Source: Lingula anatina (taxonomy: Eukaryota; Brachiopoda; Lingulata; Lingulida; Lingulidae). Taken from it: 20,922 nucleotides of DNA. A program made the translations under genes and the position numbers. A model generated the notes under the pieces. That model had not been told where the DNA came from. It made no database searches and worked only from the letters and a program-made list of their open reading frames with translations. Where the stretch lies: the NCBI RefSeq assembly GCF_001039355.2, contig NW_019776132.1, positions 1-20,922 on the forward strand, in the 5' to 3' direction. How positions within the stretch are numbered: position 1 is the first letter of the stretch; each line of letters starts with the position of its first letter. Below are positions 1 to 10,315 of the stretch, piece by piece.

Positions 1-50
1 ACCCCACCCCCCACCTAAAGTATGGAATATCATAAAATAAACATCTGAAC

Positions 51-298
51 TTTAATTAAAATGTATCACCAGGTAAAGTTGGGATAAACAGGTAATTTCA
101 TTCATTCAGGTATCCCTTTGATGAAACAACTGACACTTTTAACTGTTTTACCTCTCCCCCTTTAATCACGTTGCCTGCCTTTAATCAAGGTGCATCCCCA
201 GGTTAAGGTTGGGAAAACAGATAATCTCATTAATCCAGGCATACCTTTGATGAACTGTCATTTTTAATTCTTTCACCACTTCCCCTTGTCATAAATAA
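51..298. repeat. Diverged tandem duplication, period 129 bp
   Basis: TTTAATTAAAATGTATCACC (51) corresponds to TTTAATCAAGGTGCATCCCC (180), and colinear similarity continues (AGGTAAAGTTGGGATAAACAG against AGGTTAAGGTTGGGAAAACAG; CCTTTGATGAA in both). Two copies, about 75-80% alike by eye. Confidence 0.7.
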
Positions 299-396
299 GC
301 AACAACTTTTAAAAGTGGTTTTCTTTTTGTAGCTCATTATCATTATTTACTTAACCTGGGGAGGGGGAAAGTCTGGGAGAGATTGTGTGTGTTTGT

Positions 397-415
397 GGGG
401 GGGGGGGGGGGGGGG
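397..415. repeat. 19-base G homopolymer
   Basis: G run preceded by a GTGTGTGT stretch. Length is likely uncertain in the assembly. Confidence 0.95.
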
Positions 416-539
416 TTTTTCTATTTCTTTTATATAAAATACTGTTCGTGTGTGCCATTGCCACTGAGCACTTCTTCATAAACAAAATATTTTGCACAAT
501 TAAGGGAATAACTTAGACCTGTTGTTTTAAAAACTTACA

Positions 540-1320
540 GGACTAACTTAAATACAGGTAGAGTTCAAAATTCAGCATGATCTGACCATTTTTGGAAAAG
601 TAATGCTGTTTTTTTGTTTTGTGTAGTTTTCAGCATAATGCAATGTGTGTTATACTGGATACGCAATGCAAACATCACAATACATGGAAAGTCCATTATA
701 TTCAAACTTACAGGATTCATAAACATTAAAGAGACATTTTCTGATATGAGATTCATATTTCATAATAAAACATTGTAAACAACTCGAAGAATAATATAAT
801 ATTCCACTTTTACAAAGAATGGACTAACTTTGTATGCCAGAATGGATTCATTAACCATTTTTAGAAAATATGGATTAACTTCAAATGTCAGAATGGATTC
901 ATTAACCATTGGTAAGTGTGGGAGAATTGTCGTTTATTCATAAATATACAGGCCAAGTTTGAAAATCAATTTGATCTGACGATATTTGGAAAAGTAAAGT
1001 GCTTTTTTTTTCAGCATACACCATTCTACATACAATGATAATTGATAATTGTGTAGCTAGACATCTGTTCTCATTATCTGTTGTGTTCAAACATACAAGA
1101 CTGATAAATATTATTAAGATCCAGGTCAAGTATTAAAAATCAGCTTGATTGGACCAATTTTGGAAAAGCTATCCTTTTTTTAAGTTTACATTCTGCTGTA
1201 TATACCCTTGATAAATGAAAGCTACATCAGATATCCTGATATTTAACAGGAACAATTCATAGCAATTAAGTTCAACTCAAGTTCAGGTTTAACTTTTTTT
1301 CATCGTAAATTGTACTGTAT
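540..1320. repeat. Diverged tandem repeat with about 170-200-bp units
   Basis: A shared core, roughly AAATCAGCNTGATCTGACCA followed by TTTTTGGAAAAG and a T run, occurs at about 568-625, 962-1012 and 1135-1180. The units also share a preceding ACAGG-CCAAGT-like segment and an AAACTTACAGGA-like segment (near 530, 705, 1090). The reading frames here are chance products of this repeat. Confidence 0.55.
820..910. repeat. 51-bp tandem duplication
   Basis: CAGAATGGATTCATTAACCA TT occurs at 838-859 and again at 889-910; the preceding bases (GGACTAACTTTGTATGC against GGATTAACTTCAAATGT) are also alike. Confidence 0.8.
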
Positions 1321-2046
1321 GTTTTACTTATTGGTTTTTTCTATGCATGACTTAGAAACTCCATGGTTCTGAAGCCCTGTGCTAGTTCCAGATACCTGAT
1401 TTTAACTTTGTGGTGATTGTGCTGTTATGGACACTGTAAGGGTTTATTATCATCCAAATACTCAAAATGAGTTTTTTTCTTGCATGTAATCGTTCAGTGA
1501 TATCGATGCATTTGCTGATTTAAAACTATAAAAAATCCCCTTGAAATATATAAAATATTGGTGTTTATATTTCTCGTTGCTATGTATAAGCATACGTAGG
1601 CTACTCAAAGCTTTTATCATCAATTTAGCACCTTTCTATTTCAAGGTGAGATAGCAATCGGTATGGGGCGTAACTTCACCTCTGAACAAGATTTAATTGC
1701 AAAAATTCCCATAGTTTGGTTTCAATGTTTTTGTTATGGAGTTATGAGCCCAAAATTACATATTTTTATTTAACAAAGGCTTATTTTGCTTTGTCAATGA
1801 TAAAATCTGAACTTAGGCCTAAAAAAAATTGCTAGCAAGATTTTGGAGTACTAAATGGTGTAATTAAATTGAAGTTAGAACATTGTTTATGGGTGCTTGG
1901 GTAAAGGAGAAATTTGAGGAACTGATTTTTTCCATTTGTACCCCAAAATTGCAATTATGACGTCACCTGCAGGATGATTTGTGTAAATGTTATCTAATTG
2001 AGTGGCGGAACACTGAAGATTTAACTGTCATCCAAAATAATGTATG
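1321..2046. other. Non-coding stretch
   Basis: AT-rich sequence. Apart from the target duplication at 2047, I see no gene, clear repeat or RNA. Confidence 0.5.
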
Positions 2047-2054
2047 TAAGACAG

Positions 2055-2210
2055 CAGTGTTAGAAATTAAGGCTAGACCGTCTGCCCGGGGCTGACAACT
2101 TTCAGAACGGGCTGAGAAGTTTTCCCACCCGGCAGACATTCGAGCCAGCTACTTCTGAAGATGGCTGAACTTTCGGTCCAGCAACTAATTTTCCTAAGAG
2201 GCAAACACTG
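2055..2210. mobile_element. 156-bp hAT-type MITE with perfect 8-bp target duplication
   Basis: TAAGACAG at 2047-2054 is repeated exactly at 2211-2218. Between them the element starts CAGTGTTAG and ends CAAACACTG, giving the terminal inverted repeat CAGTGTT. An 8-bp duplication with CAGTG-type ends is the signature of hAT transposons. No coding capacity, so it is non-autonomous. The interior is more GC-rich than its surroundings. Confidence 0.85.
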
Positions 2211-2389
2211 TAAGACAGTAAATACCTAAGTTTTTGGCAAACTTTTATATTGCATTAGAATGGACAAAAACAAACTATTGTGCACCAGCATGTTTTTCTG
2301 CTTTTTGTTTGTGAATTTGACAGCTTTGCTGCCTTGTTTTTAACTATGCCACAATCTGTTTTGCCAATCAATGTCTTGAATGTTTGTGA

Positions 2390-2630
2390 AAATGCAAGCT
2401 TTTTTGTCTACTTTGATTTATGACCAAGTTTGATATGAAATCTTTCAGATGAATGTACATATTTACATATGCCAGCTTTACTGTCTTCTTTTGATTTATG
2501 ACCACATTACAAATGAAATCTGTAAGAAAAAGTATGTTGAATGTATGTACTAGTACATGTATGTTTACTATTCAGGTTGTCTACTTCTGATTAATGATGA
2601 AGTTTGATGTGAAAATTTTGAGAAATTTTG
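2390..2630. repeat. Diverged tandem repeat, about 76-105-bp units
   Basis: Three related segments: near 2394 (GCAAGCTTTTTTGTCTACTTTGATTTATGACC, interrupted by substitutions), 2470 (GCCAGCTTTACTGTCTTC, then TTTGATTTATGACCAC) and 2573 (CAGGTTGTCTACTTCTGATTAATGATG). Each is followed by a GAAATCT- or GAAAATTTT-like segment. Confidence 0.5.
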
Positions 2631-2784
2631 TGCAATAAATAACAGCAAATGGTTACAATTATCAGTGACTTTGGCCTTTATTTGTTAAATAAACCCCCAC
2701 ATGGCCCTCAATGACAGAAATTAGAAATATTGTGGAGAGTAAACTCTTGTTACAAAAATAATAAATAAACCATCTTCCAATAAA

Positions 2785-3360
2785 TTATGAGATAGAATAC
2801 CCTCTGCTATGTGCCTTACAACTGACATTATGTGAAAAAGCTTTCTCACAGTAGTGACATTTGTAAGGTTTCTCTCCTGTGTGCACTCTCATATGGCTAA
2901 TACAGCCATCTTTTCCTTCAGAAGTCTTCTCACAGAAATCACAGTGTGGTTTTCGGCCTTTGTGAATTAAGACATGTTGCTTAAGCTGGTTATTACTAAC
3001 ATAGGTTTTTAAGCAAGTCTGACATTGGAAGGGCTTGACACCAGTGTGAGACCTTAAATGTGTCTGCAAACAAGAATTTGATGAAAAACCCTTGCCAAAA
3101 AATTGGCATAAAACTGTTTTTATATTGATTGAATCTACAGCAACTCCTGCTGTGTGGGACCTCTCATGTCTTTTTTTCTGGCAAATTTTTTCCCACAGTG
3201 TTTGCAAGTGTATATTTTAGTCTCTGCATGAGTGCTTTCATGTACTTTAGCATGATGTTCAAACTCAAATTCTTTCTTACAGTACTGTTTCATGTTCCTT
3301 CAAATTTGATGCAAACTGATAAATTTTACCACAAAACTGGCTTTCTTCACTTTCCCATTA
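2785..3360 (-). pseudogene. Degenerate C2H2 zinc-finger gene fragment
   Basis: The minus strand carries a 140-codon open frame (2785-3207) with four zinc-finger units. Two are intact: CQTC...H..H (second) and CDFC...HMRVH (third), with the linkers HTGVKPF and HTGEKPY. The first has lost its second Cys (CQFF) and the fourth has Tyr for its last His. Upstream, at about 3190-3240, a further finger head (YTCKHCGKKFARKK) lies in a different frame from its tail (RHERSHT), so about three residues are missing and the frame is broken in an A-rich run; another CGK-type unit lies near 3290-3345 in yet another frame. C2H2 arrays bind DNA in transcription factors; the multiple breaks suggest a decayed copy, though a short terminal exon of a live gene is possible. 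A minus-strand AATAAA occurs near 2676. Confidence 0.7.
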
Positions 3361-4389
3361 TCTCTGTCATTCATCTGCGCGTTTGTTGTTTTTAATCTAT
3401 TCTATACAATTTTAAAACCTTGCTTTTTAATTAACTTTAAAAAGACTTTGAACTTTTAGAAATGCAAATTACTGAAAAGTTATATTAACACATGAACATT
3501 GACACATAACATAAACTGTATTTCTTGTTTTCTCCGTTTTCAAGTGGATGCTAAGCAGACCCCTCCCCCCCCTTGAAGTGGCAACAGCAACACCCTAAAC
3601 TAAATTTATACTTCTTTTAGCAAAATTACATTCTCAAAAATGGAAATAGTGTGAAACAACATCGAGGGACACTTGATTGACTAATAATTTACTGCCCGAC
3701 TTTATGTCACTTAAAACACTATTGAGGATTCATGTCAATTCACCGTATAGATCTTAAGGAAAAAATAAGTATTATTGCTGATGCATCTCTGAAGATCTAC
3801 TTTACAGATGTCAAATTTGCAATAATACATATTAAAACACTATTGACATGAATGGAGCGACACAAAGTTACAAGTAAGATGCTGCTCAACCCATTTCCTA
3901 ACTAATTATGAGCCATCACTCACTTATTATTTCAAGTTTATTTAATTTTCTTTGTTTACTTTCTTAGTTTTACCCGAGCCTTCAGTTTCATTTAAACTTT
4001 TTCTTTTGCCACATCGATTACAGTGAATTTATTTAATATTATGCCATTTATTTTTATATATATTTATATATAAATATATATAAATTTTTACTTCCCTCCA
4101 TTTTCATTGAATATTTTATTTCAATACCTCTACAAGCTTAGCCTACCGACAGGTACATGTATTACATCCCAGAAGGCATTGATGCCGAGGCAATAATTTT
4201 TTTCAATATTTAATCAATGATGCATTTAGTTTCTCTGTGTATATCCCCCTGCTTGGTTGATTGAATATATATTTTAGCCCAACTACACCAAGATCATAGC
4301 TCCACTTATTTTTTACTTAACAACCAATGCACATTATGTAATTTTCATTGTTTTTAAACAAATAAATAAATAGTTAAAACTATGAAATG
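3361..4389. other. Non-coding stretch with AT palindrome
   Basis: No gene seen. Contains an (AT)-rich self-complementary tract at about 4050-4088 (TTTATATATATTTATATATA and onward) and a short C run near 3562-3573. Confidence 0.5.
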
Positions 4390-4678
4390 CAGAGGCGGAT
4401 ACAGGATTATTTGGAGGGGGTCCGTTTTTTTTTAGGAATGACAGGCATCAGATGCGAAGCCGACCCTCCCCCCCCCCCCCCCCCCCCTTGACGTGGGGTT
4501 TGGGGCCTGCTGAATTTTGGTAGTTTAGAGGGCGAACGATGCCATTTGGAATGGTTTAGAACTATGATTAAGCTAGTCAAAATTCTACATCAAGAGGGGT
4601 GTGTGATTTTTTTTCAGAAACCGAGGGGGGAGGGGGCAGGACCCCCCTGACACCCAACTCACCCTTGACCCGCCACTG
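4390..4678. mobile_element. hAT-like non-autonomous element relic with imperfect terminal repeats
   Basis: Begins CAGAGGCGGAT and ends ACCCGCCACTG (reverse complement CAGTGGCGGGT), so two of 11 terminal positions differ. CAGNGGCGG ends followed by a G-rich stretch are typical of hAT-related repeats in invertebrates. It contains a 20-base C run (4468-4487). The 8 bases next to each end do not match, so age or rearrangement has erased the duplication. Confidence 0.5.
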
Positions 4679-4699
4679 CTTAGGCTGCAGTGTTTGAAT

Positions 4700-4873
4700 G
4701 GGGGCGTCTCGATAGTCCGAAGGTTCATTGGTCCGAAGGTTCATTGGTCCGAAAAGTGGTAACATTTTCATCGATTTTTTATTTAAGGGTTCATTGGTCC
4801 GAAGGTTCTATAGTGAACATTCGGACCAATGAACCTTCGGACTATTGAACCTTCGGACTATCGCTACGGCCCC
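4700..4873. mobile_element. 174-bp foldback element with 8-bp target duplication
   Basis: GTTTGAAT occurs at 4692-4699 and again at 4874-4881. The enclosed element starts GGGGGCGTCTCGATAG and ends CTATCGCTACGGCCCC. Its arms (4710-4753 and 4820-4863, 44 nt each) are inverted copies built of the unit GGTTCATTGGTCCGAA or its variant GGTTCAATAGTCCGAA; a further unit lies in the loop (about 4788-4804). Most of the element can fold on itself. The 8-bp duplication would suit the hAT, P or Merlin superfamilies; no transposase is present. Confidence 0.83.
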
Positions 4874-4881
4874 GTTTGAAT

Positions 4882-6599
4882 TAAGCCATTGATGTGATTT
4901 TGTCAAATATTGGTCTTCAAAATGGAAGATAGTCTGCCTTGTATGAATAAAATTAACAAGCCTGGGCGAGGGTAGTCTCTATAATAGACAGCGTATGGAG
5001 TATTGCTCTCTACAAAAATTCTCCCGTTCATGAGAAGACGCGTTACTGTCTACCATTAAAAGACTAGTTCAATAGAAAATGGAACCCTGTATCAATTTCT
5101 GATTCCCAATCGAGTATATTCTGATTCATTTTTACGTATGTAGAGATTAAAACATATTAAAATAAATGAAGAGATAGAGCGAGAGATGTTGAACAATAAG
5201 TTTAATTTATTTGTGAATGCATTCCCCTTAAATCGGGGCTAAAGTGAGCTCAGACAGTATCTGTGGGTATTTTTAAGGGCAAATTTGAGACAAAGGAAGC
5301 CAAGATATGAAGTTGCCTCGTACACAGTTTATTGAGTGCACTATTTTTGTTTACGTACTAAAAGAGAGGAATGTCAAGACTCGCCCACCGCTCCCGGTTC
5401 CTCTGTTTGAACCCTTTGACTTGTCTGATGACAAATCGACTTTTCTCTACCTGAGCTTAAAACTACGGAAGATTTTTTCCTAATCTGGGTTATAGAAACA
5501 AGTTAAAGATGTTTCTCTATGATAGATTAGTTGACAAAAATTGCCGAGAGAGAAAAGAAGCTTCATTTTAGTGTCACTTGCGGTATGAAACATTAATATA
5601 CTGCACGTAGAATAGTAATTGCATAAAGCATGCCAGGAAATCTATTACATTATAATATGCGCCTTCAGACCAAAACTTCACAGAATGTGTTAGATGAGAA
5701 AGAGCAAAGATGATGTTGTTAATACTGAATCAATTTTGTTTTTATTTAAAAAAAATAGAATAAAATAAATTAGATTTAAAAAAGCATATCTTCAAGTAAA
5801 TATTCGATCAAATATTAATTCTCATACGGCGTAGCATACATTTTACATATAATGAAAAGATAATATTTTACCAATCTGATGAAATACAGAATAAGATATT
5901 AAACGAACAACTTCAATAGATTAAACCAAGAATTTCAAGTCTTTTATTAAACCAGCCCGACTTATTCCACTATTAGTTTATTAATATTCACACGTTACAG
6001 AAATCTGGAGTTTTTTTATACTTATGAAGTACTAGCAATATATCGCAGATTAAAGCCTGAAAGATTGTTAACGCATTGAATAAAATTGTTTTCAATTTTA
6101 ATTTGGCTGTTTTAATTAAGTAGTTTATAATTTAAAACCAACAGTTTTTACGCACGCTCATGTCAACTGGCTACTTATTGCCCCGGCACTTTATAAGGAA
6201 CGAACAAAACCGGTACTTTTTAATTTTACCTGGCCACTAACATCATTATCTCGGCAATTTTTTCTCTCCGTAGCTCTTGAAAAAAAATGACAAGGTTTTA
6301 CTTTTTATACCATTCGTTTTTTAACGATCCAAAAATATTCATTGGGTCTAAAAGAACATCAGTATGATTAAAGTAATATGTTCAGTTCGTTTTTACGAAG
6401 TTCCGATTATACGAGCACCAAAAAAAGAAAAAAAGGATGATGGGGCAACAAACATCGACAACAACGCTAATATAGTCATTTTACATCATATCCAGAAATT
6501 TAAAAAAATTGGCAACCGATTTTAGTACAATAAAAAAGAACCCGGGACGAGAAAGAAAATAAAATGTCCCCTACCCCCAGAATGTTACGACATGTATTG
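4882..6599. other. Non-coding stretch
   Basis: No open frame with recognisable content, no bounded repeat. AT-rich throughout; a locally more GC-balanced patch at 5370-5420 has no gene signal that I can support. Confidence 0.45.
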
Positions 6600-7005
6600 C
6601 TATAGACTGGTATGAGTCAAATTCAAACAGGCTAAATCAACTTTGGTGCTGTCAAGAGAACACGACTATGAATGACAGTTTTCTAAACAAACGTCAAACA
6701 CAATTACTACACTCTTCTCTCCTAACATGTAAAACTCCAATATTCACATCCTTTGATTGACAAGATGCCAATCAAATTCATCAGTTTTGATAGTTGCTGT
6801 CAAGAAATAACAGCTTGATTGGCAGGTTATATAAACAAACGTCAATCAAATCATTACAGTGGATCGCTATAGTCATCGAACACGTTTAGTTCAAGCTTCC
6901 AACATCCTTTGATTGACAAGGTGCCAATCAAATTCAGTTAGTTTTGATAGTTGCTGTCAAGTAATAACAGCTTGATTGGCAGGTAATATAAACAAACGTC
7001 AATCA
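6600..7005. repeat. Tandem array of about 156-bp hairpin-forming units (two full, one degenerate)
   Basis: Two clear units begin at about 6746 and 6902 (period 156-157). A degenerate earlier copy around 6610-6710 shares TGCTGTCAAG (6647, against 6795 and 6952) and AACAAACGTCAA. Each full unit has nested inverted repeats: TTTGATTGAC/GTCAATCA(AA) outside (6752-6761 with 6841-6850) and TGCCAATCAA/TTGATTGGCA inside (6766-6775 with 6815-6824), repeated in the second unit at 6908, 6922, 6972 and 6998. Probably a tandemly duplicated MITE. Confidence 0.75.
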
Positions 7006-7009
7006 TTAG

Positions 7010-8886
7010 GCACTGTGATTTCTCTCGCTGTGAAACAATAGTTCCGCCGAAAGAGAGCGCTAAAATCTGAAGTTAGGATTAACTTGCAAAATATTTGAAG
7101 AGATATATACAACTCTTTCTGAACCGCCCAGCGTGTCTAATACAAAACTCTAGATTACAAACTATTCTGGAAAAAAAATTAGCAAAAGAAACCAATTTAA
7201 AAACAGATTCAAGTAAAGATTTATGACATTTGACGTTATTCTGGAGCTCATTATGTCCAAGTCTAGAGGTAGCGCATGGGTCATTTCAAAATTAGTACAA
7301 CAATGTACCCCAGTAACTGCGTGGAAGAAGGAAGAATAAATGTTTTTGCATTATGTGTGGAATATTGACAGATTCTTTTACTGTCAAAGTCTACGTTCTG
7401 CAAAATAATAAATAAATAAATTAATTAATTAATTTTTAAAAAGAATGAACTTTTCATAAACCATTTGAAATTTATAAAATCAAATATTTTACCTATTTAA
7501 AAGTCCACAAATGATAACACTCTCTTATCTTTCCAGTTACTTTGAGGTAAATGGATTTCGTTCAGATTCGCTCTTTCAAATCTTTTAAAATCTTTTGAAA
7601 CCCAATATAGAGTTGACCATGCATTTCACAAGCTGAAATGTCACTAGTCTAAAAAATCACAAAAATAAATTGAATGACTTTGTACATGTATCCAATCTTC
7701 TATAACAAAAACGTGTATAGAACAAAAATCCACAATTTTTCTGTCATGATCTATTATATGCACCGGTACTAGTAAGAAGCGTATTTTCCGGTAACGTATT
7801 TTGTATCGTGTTCCAAGATACATGTAAGTTGTGGTAATTCAGTCATTGTTAGTTGACGTAAGAATGTCTTTATAGGTAATTTTAAAACTGGTAACCCGCT
7901 GAGCTTTACGCCATGGCTTACACGTAACGAGACGTGGGGGGGGGGGGGATGTTCAATGTTATACTTACAGAAAATCATGTACATTAAATAGCAAAGCCAG
8001 TGTTGATCGAATTTTCAAAGTGAGCAAAACGCTTCCGCAGCTAAAAGTTTTCCATTGGTGACATATTATCCACAGAGAATAAGCAATATAACAGTGTTTT
8101 TTTGTTTCTTTTGCATGTGTTTAAGCATTTTGTGCCTGCAAACTGTGCAATAAAGAAAAGTAAGCATTTGTAACAAAATCCATGAATTTGTGAAGAGCAG
8201 TTTAAGTAACAGTGAATGACCCATTTGGGGTTAGACGATGAATTATTTTTTTATTATTCCTGGTTCCGGGAGAGTGAAACTTTGATCCAAACTTCTTCAT
8301 GTGGTACCCTTAAATTATCAAACATAGTTTCTAATCTGTGCACTGAATATTTTAAGTGCATGCCTGTGACAACATTTACTCCTCTATATTATTGGTTTGG
8401 GTGTTATGTCTGATTTAACTTCCAACAGGCCTACAGATTTTATTTGATTCTCATAGTTTTGTAATAAAACTGGCTATTTTAGCTTTGAAGTGGCGTTTTT
8501 TTTTTTGGCATTGTCAATTACGCATCATGTTTTATCAGTGTAATAAATTTAACTCGGGGTATAAACCTATAGTACACTGGTTGCTACAGGATTTTGCTAA
8601 ACAGATTGGGAGGGGAACAAAAAATTTAATACGAGAATGAATAAAACACTATACTGCGTCATGAAATTTAATTCTCAGCTGTTACAGTAAGGAATGATCC
8701 AAGCAGTCTACCGAGATCGAAAAAATCACTTGTGATACACACCAACTAACCGCCAGAACTTGACGATCGTAACAATATAAACGTGTTTGCCGTCGAATAG
8801 CACCTGAGCTTGTTTGTGATTTTTATTCTTTACCAAATTTGTACTGGACATCCGAGAATCACTGAAGTCGGGAATCGTGAGACGAA
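7010..8886. other. Non-coding stretch with microsatellites
   Basis: Contains an (AAAT)n/(TTAA)n tract at 7406-7437 and a 13-base G run at 7936-7948. The small open frames here (7769-7984 on the minus strand, 8216-8413 on the plus strand) have no recognisable motif. Confidence 0.45.
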
Positions 8887-8917
8887 CCTTGGACATAAAA
8901 AGGAATTATGTCCAAGG
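8887..8917. repeat. Perfect 12-bp stem hairpin
   Basis: CCTTGGACATAA, then seven bases, then the exact reverse complement TTATGTCCAAGG. It sits directly before a transposon-like repeat block (8925-9110) and may be its edge. Confidence 0.7.
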
Positions 8918-8924
8918 CCGAACC

Positions 8925-9110
8925 TGGCCCCGTATGCACAAAACATCTTAAGTGTATTTTTTAAAGAATTTCCCTAAGAATTTCCATAAGTGATCATCCT
9001 TAATATAAGTGGTATGCATAAAGCATCTTAAGATGAGAATTTCCCCAAATATCTCCTTAACTTTAAGGTACCTCATTGGGTCTCTTAAGTGGAAATTTTG
9101 TCCTTAGATT
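8925..9110. repeat. Dispersed-repeat-like block with internal 81-bp duplication
   Basis: GTATGCACAAAACATCTTAAG at about 8931 recurs as GTATGCATAAAGCATCTTAAG at about 9012, each followed by a GAATTTCCC segment; TTAAG/CTTAA motifs occur through the block. This looks like the tandem core of a non-autonomous transposon; no borders or target duplication identified. Confidence 0.4.
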
Positions 9111-9189
9111 CAGTGACTGTACAACACAGTGGCATACATTTGTGCTAGTCAAAGCTGTGCAGCAACATTATTTCTCTATGGCTCTTATT

Positions 9190-9360
9190 CCCAGCGGGCA
9201 AAATATGTTGTTTTAACGTTGAAACAACGTTGAACCATAATGTTGATAAGACGTTGGATAAACATTGGATTTGAAAGTTGACTCAACCTCAGATAACAAC
9301 GTTGTATCAACGTCAGATAACAACATTGTATCAACCCCAGTTGTTAGACAACATTCTTGC
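9190..9360. repeat. Palindrome-rich repeat (AACGTTG units), probable DNA-transposon end
   Basis: CCCAGCGGGCA is followed by many diverged copies of the self-complementary motif CAACGTTG and its variants (AACGTTGAAACAACGTTGAA, ATAACAACGTTGTATCAACG, ATAACAACATTGTATCAACC). Such palindromic cores are common in short DNA elements of aquatic animals. No matching partner end seen. Confidence 0.5.
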
Positions 9361-9401
9361 ATGAAAAGACATTGAAATGACCTGAGGGTAGGGTATAAAA
9401 G

Positions 9402-9417
9402 TATATATATATATATG
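9402..9417. repeat. AT dinucleotide repeat
   Basis: About eight AT units after GTATAAAAG, between the palindrome-rich block and the 23-bp direct repeat. Confidence 0.8.
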
Positions 9418-9454
9418 TAACAAAGTCACAGTCACCTCAACATCTCTATGTATA

Positions 9455-9677
9455 ACAGGTTACCAAGAACTGTTAACATTATTAATTCACTCCATCACAT
9501 TTACAGCAACTTATTCATCCTAGTGTTAGCTGACCTTGCAAGGAATTCAGTTTATTGGAATGTATTTCTGAATAACAAGTTAAGAAAATTCACTAGTTCA
9601 CTAAAGACACAAAACAACTGTCACTTTTACTTTTAACACTTTTTTGATTATTTNACAGGTTACCAAGAACTGTTAAC
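9455..9677 (+). repeat. 23-bp direct repeat 200 bp apart, next to a single N
   Basis: ACAGGTTACCAAGAACTGTT AAC occurs at 9455-9477 and identically at 9655-9677. The second copy starts directly after the lone N at 9654, so this is either a true duplication or an assembly join with repeated sequence. Confidence 0.8.
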
Positions 9678-9749
9678 TGGATCTCCCTCAGTCAGATAAG
9701 AGCCCCTAGAAGTATCTATATGACGCAGGTCAACCCCATAGTAGGCCTA

Positions 9750-9894
9750 CACTCTTGCCCAAAATGGTTGGTACACGGAAATTTTGGGATGCATATCGCC
9801 CTGTTTCTTTCATTATTATTGATATTACCAAATTAATATTGTTTATACTGTTAAGTATGTGAAGCTGGAGGATTGGTAAAGTCAAGGAGAAACA
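9750..9894 (+). repeat. Left terminal inverted repeat of Tc1-like relic
   Basis: Pairs with 10316-10449. Ends inward at GGTAAAGTCAAGGAGAAACA. Contains the 12-base insertion relative to the right arm. Confidence 0.9.
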
Positions 9895-9914
9895 ACCAAT
9901 GCAAATGTGAAAAA

Positions 9915-10136
9915 AGCCCAGATGCAAACCCAATTGAGCACATGTGGGACGAACTTGGTCGTGCTATTCAGAGGAGAACCCCTCCCCCTGCAAATCTAGA
10001 TGAACTGCGAGATGCCCTTCAAGATGAATGGACCAGAATTCCTCTCCAAAGAGCTGTAACTCTAGTTCACAGTATGCCACGCCGTCTGGCGGCCATTATC
10101 CAAGCTCGGGGTGGGCATACCCGCAATTTAGATTAA
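9915..10136 (+). pseudogene. C-terminal remnant of Tc1-like DDE transposase
   Basis: 74 codons ending at TAA. It begins SPDANPIEHMWDELGR, the very conserved region around the third catalytic acid of Tc1 transposases (Glu in NPIEH, 9936-9938), and continues with a short helix-rich tail ending in HSMPRRLAAIIQARGGHT, also typical. The two upstream catalytic Asp residues and the DNA-binding domain are missing: the left inverted repeat is joined almost directly to this piece by an internal deletion. The open frame extends upstream only by reading through the inverted repeat. Confidence 0.93.
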
Positions 10137-10315
10137 TAATGAACTCTAACGATGTTTCTTGACAATGTCCCCTAATTTCATATTAATTGTCAATCACAGT
10201 ATAAATTTATGTTTAATTTTTCTCTTGGTATTGTTATGTAAAAAAAGTACACTTCTTGGGGGCATGAACAAAAAAACCTAATTAAATTAACGCTTTTTTC
10301 ACTTTTGCACTGGGG

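Noticed and set aside
4710-4863. CRISPR-like short repeat array
   Set aside because: The 16-base units abut without spacers, are inverted between arms and sit inside a duplication-flanked element in an animal genome.
9730-9933. Minus-strand open frame over the left side of the Tc1 relic
   Set aside because: Mirror of the inverted repeat; shares the same peptide as the frame at 10325 for that reason only.
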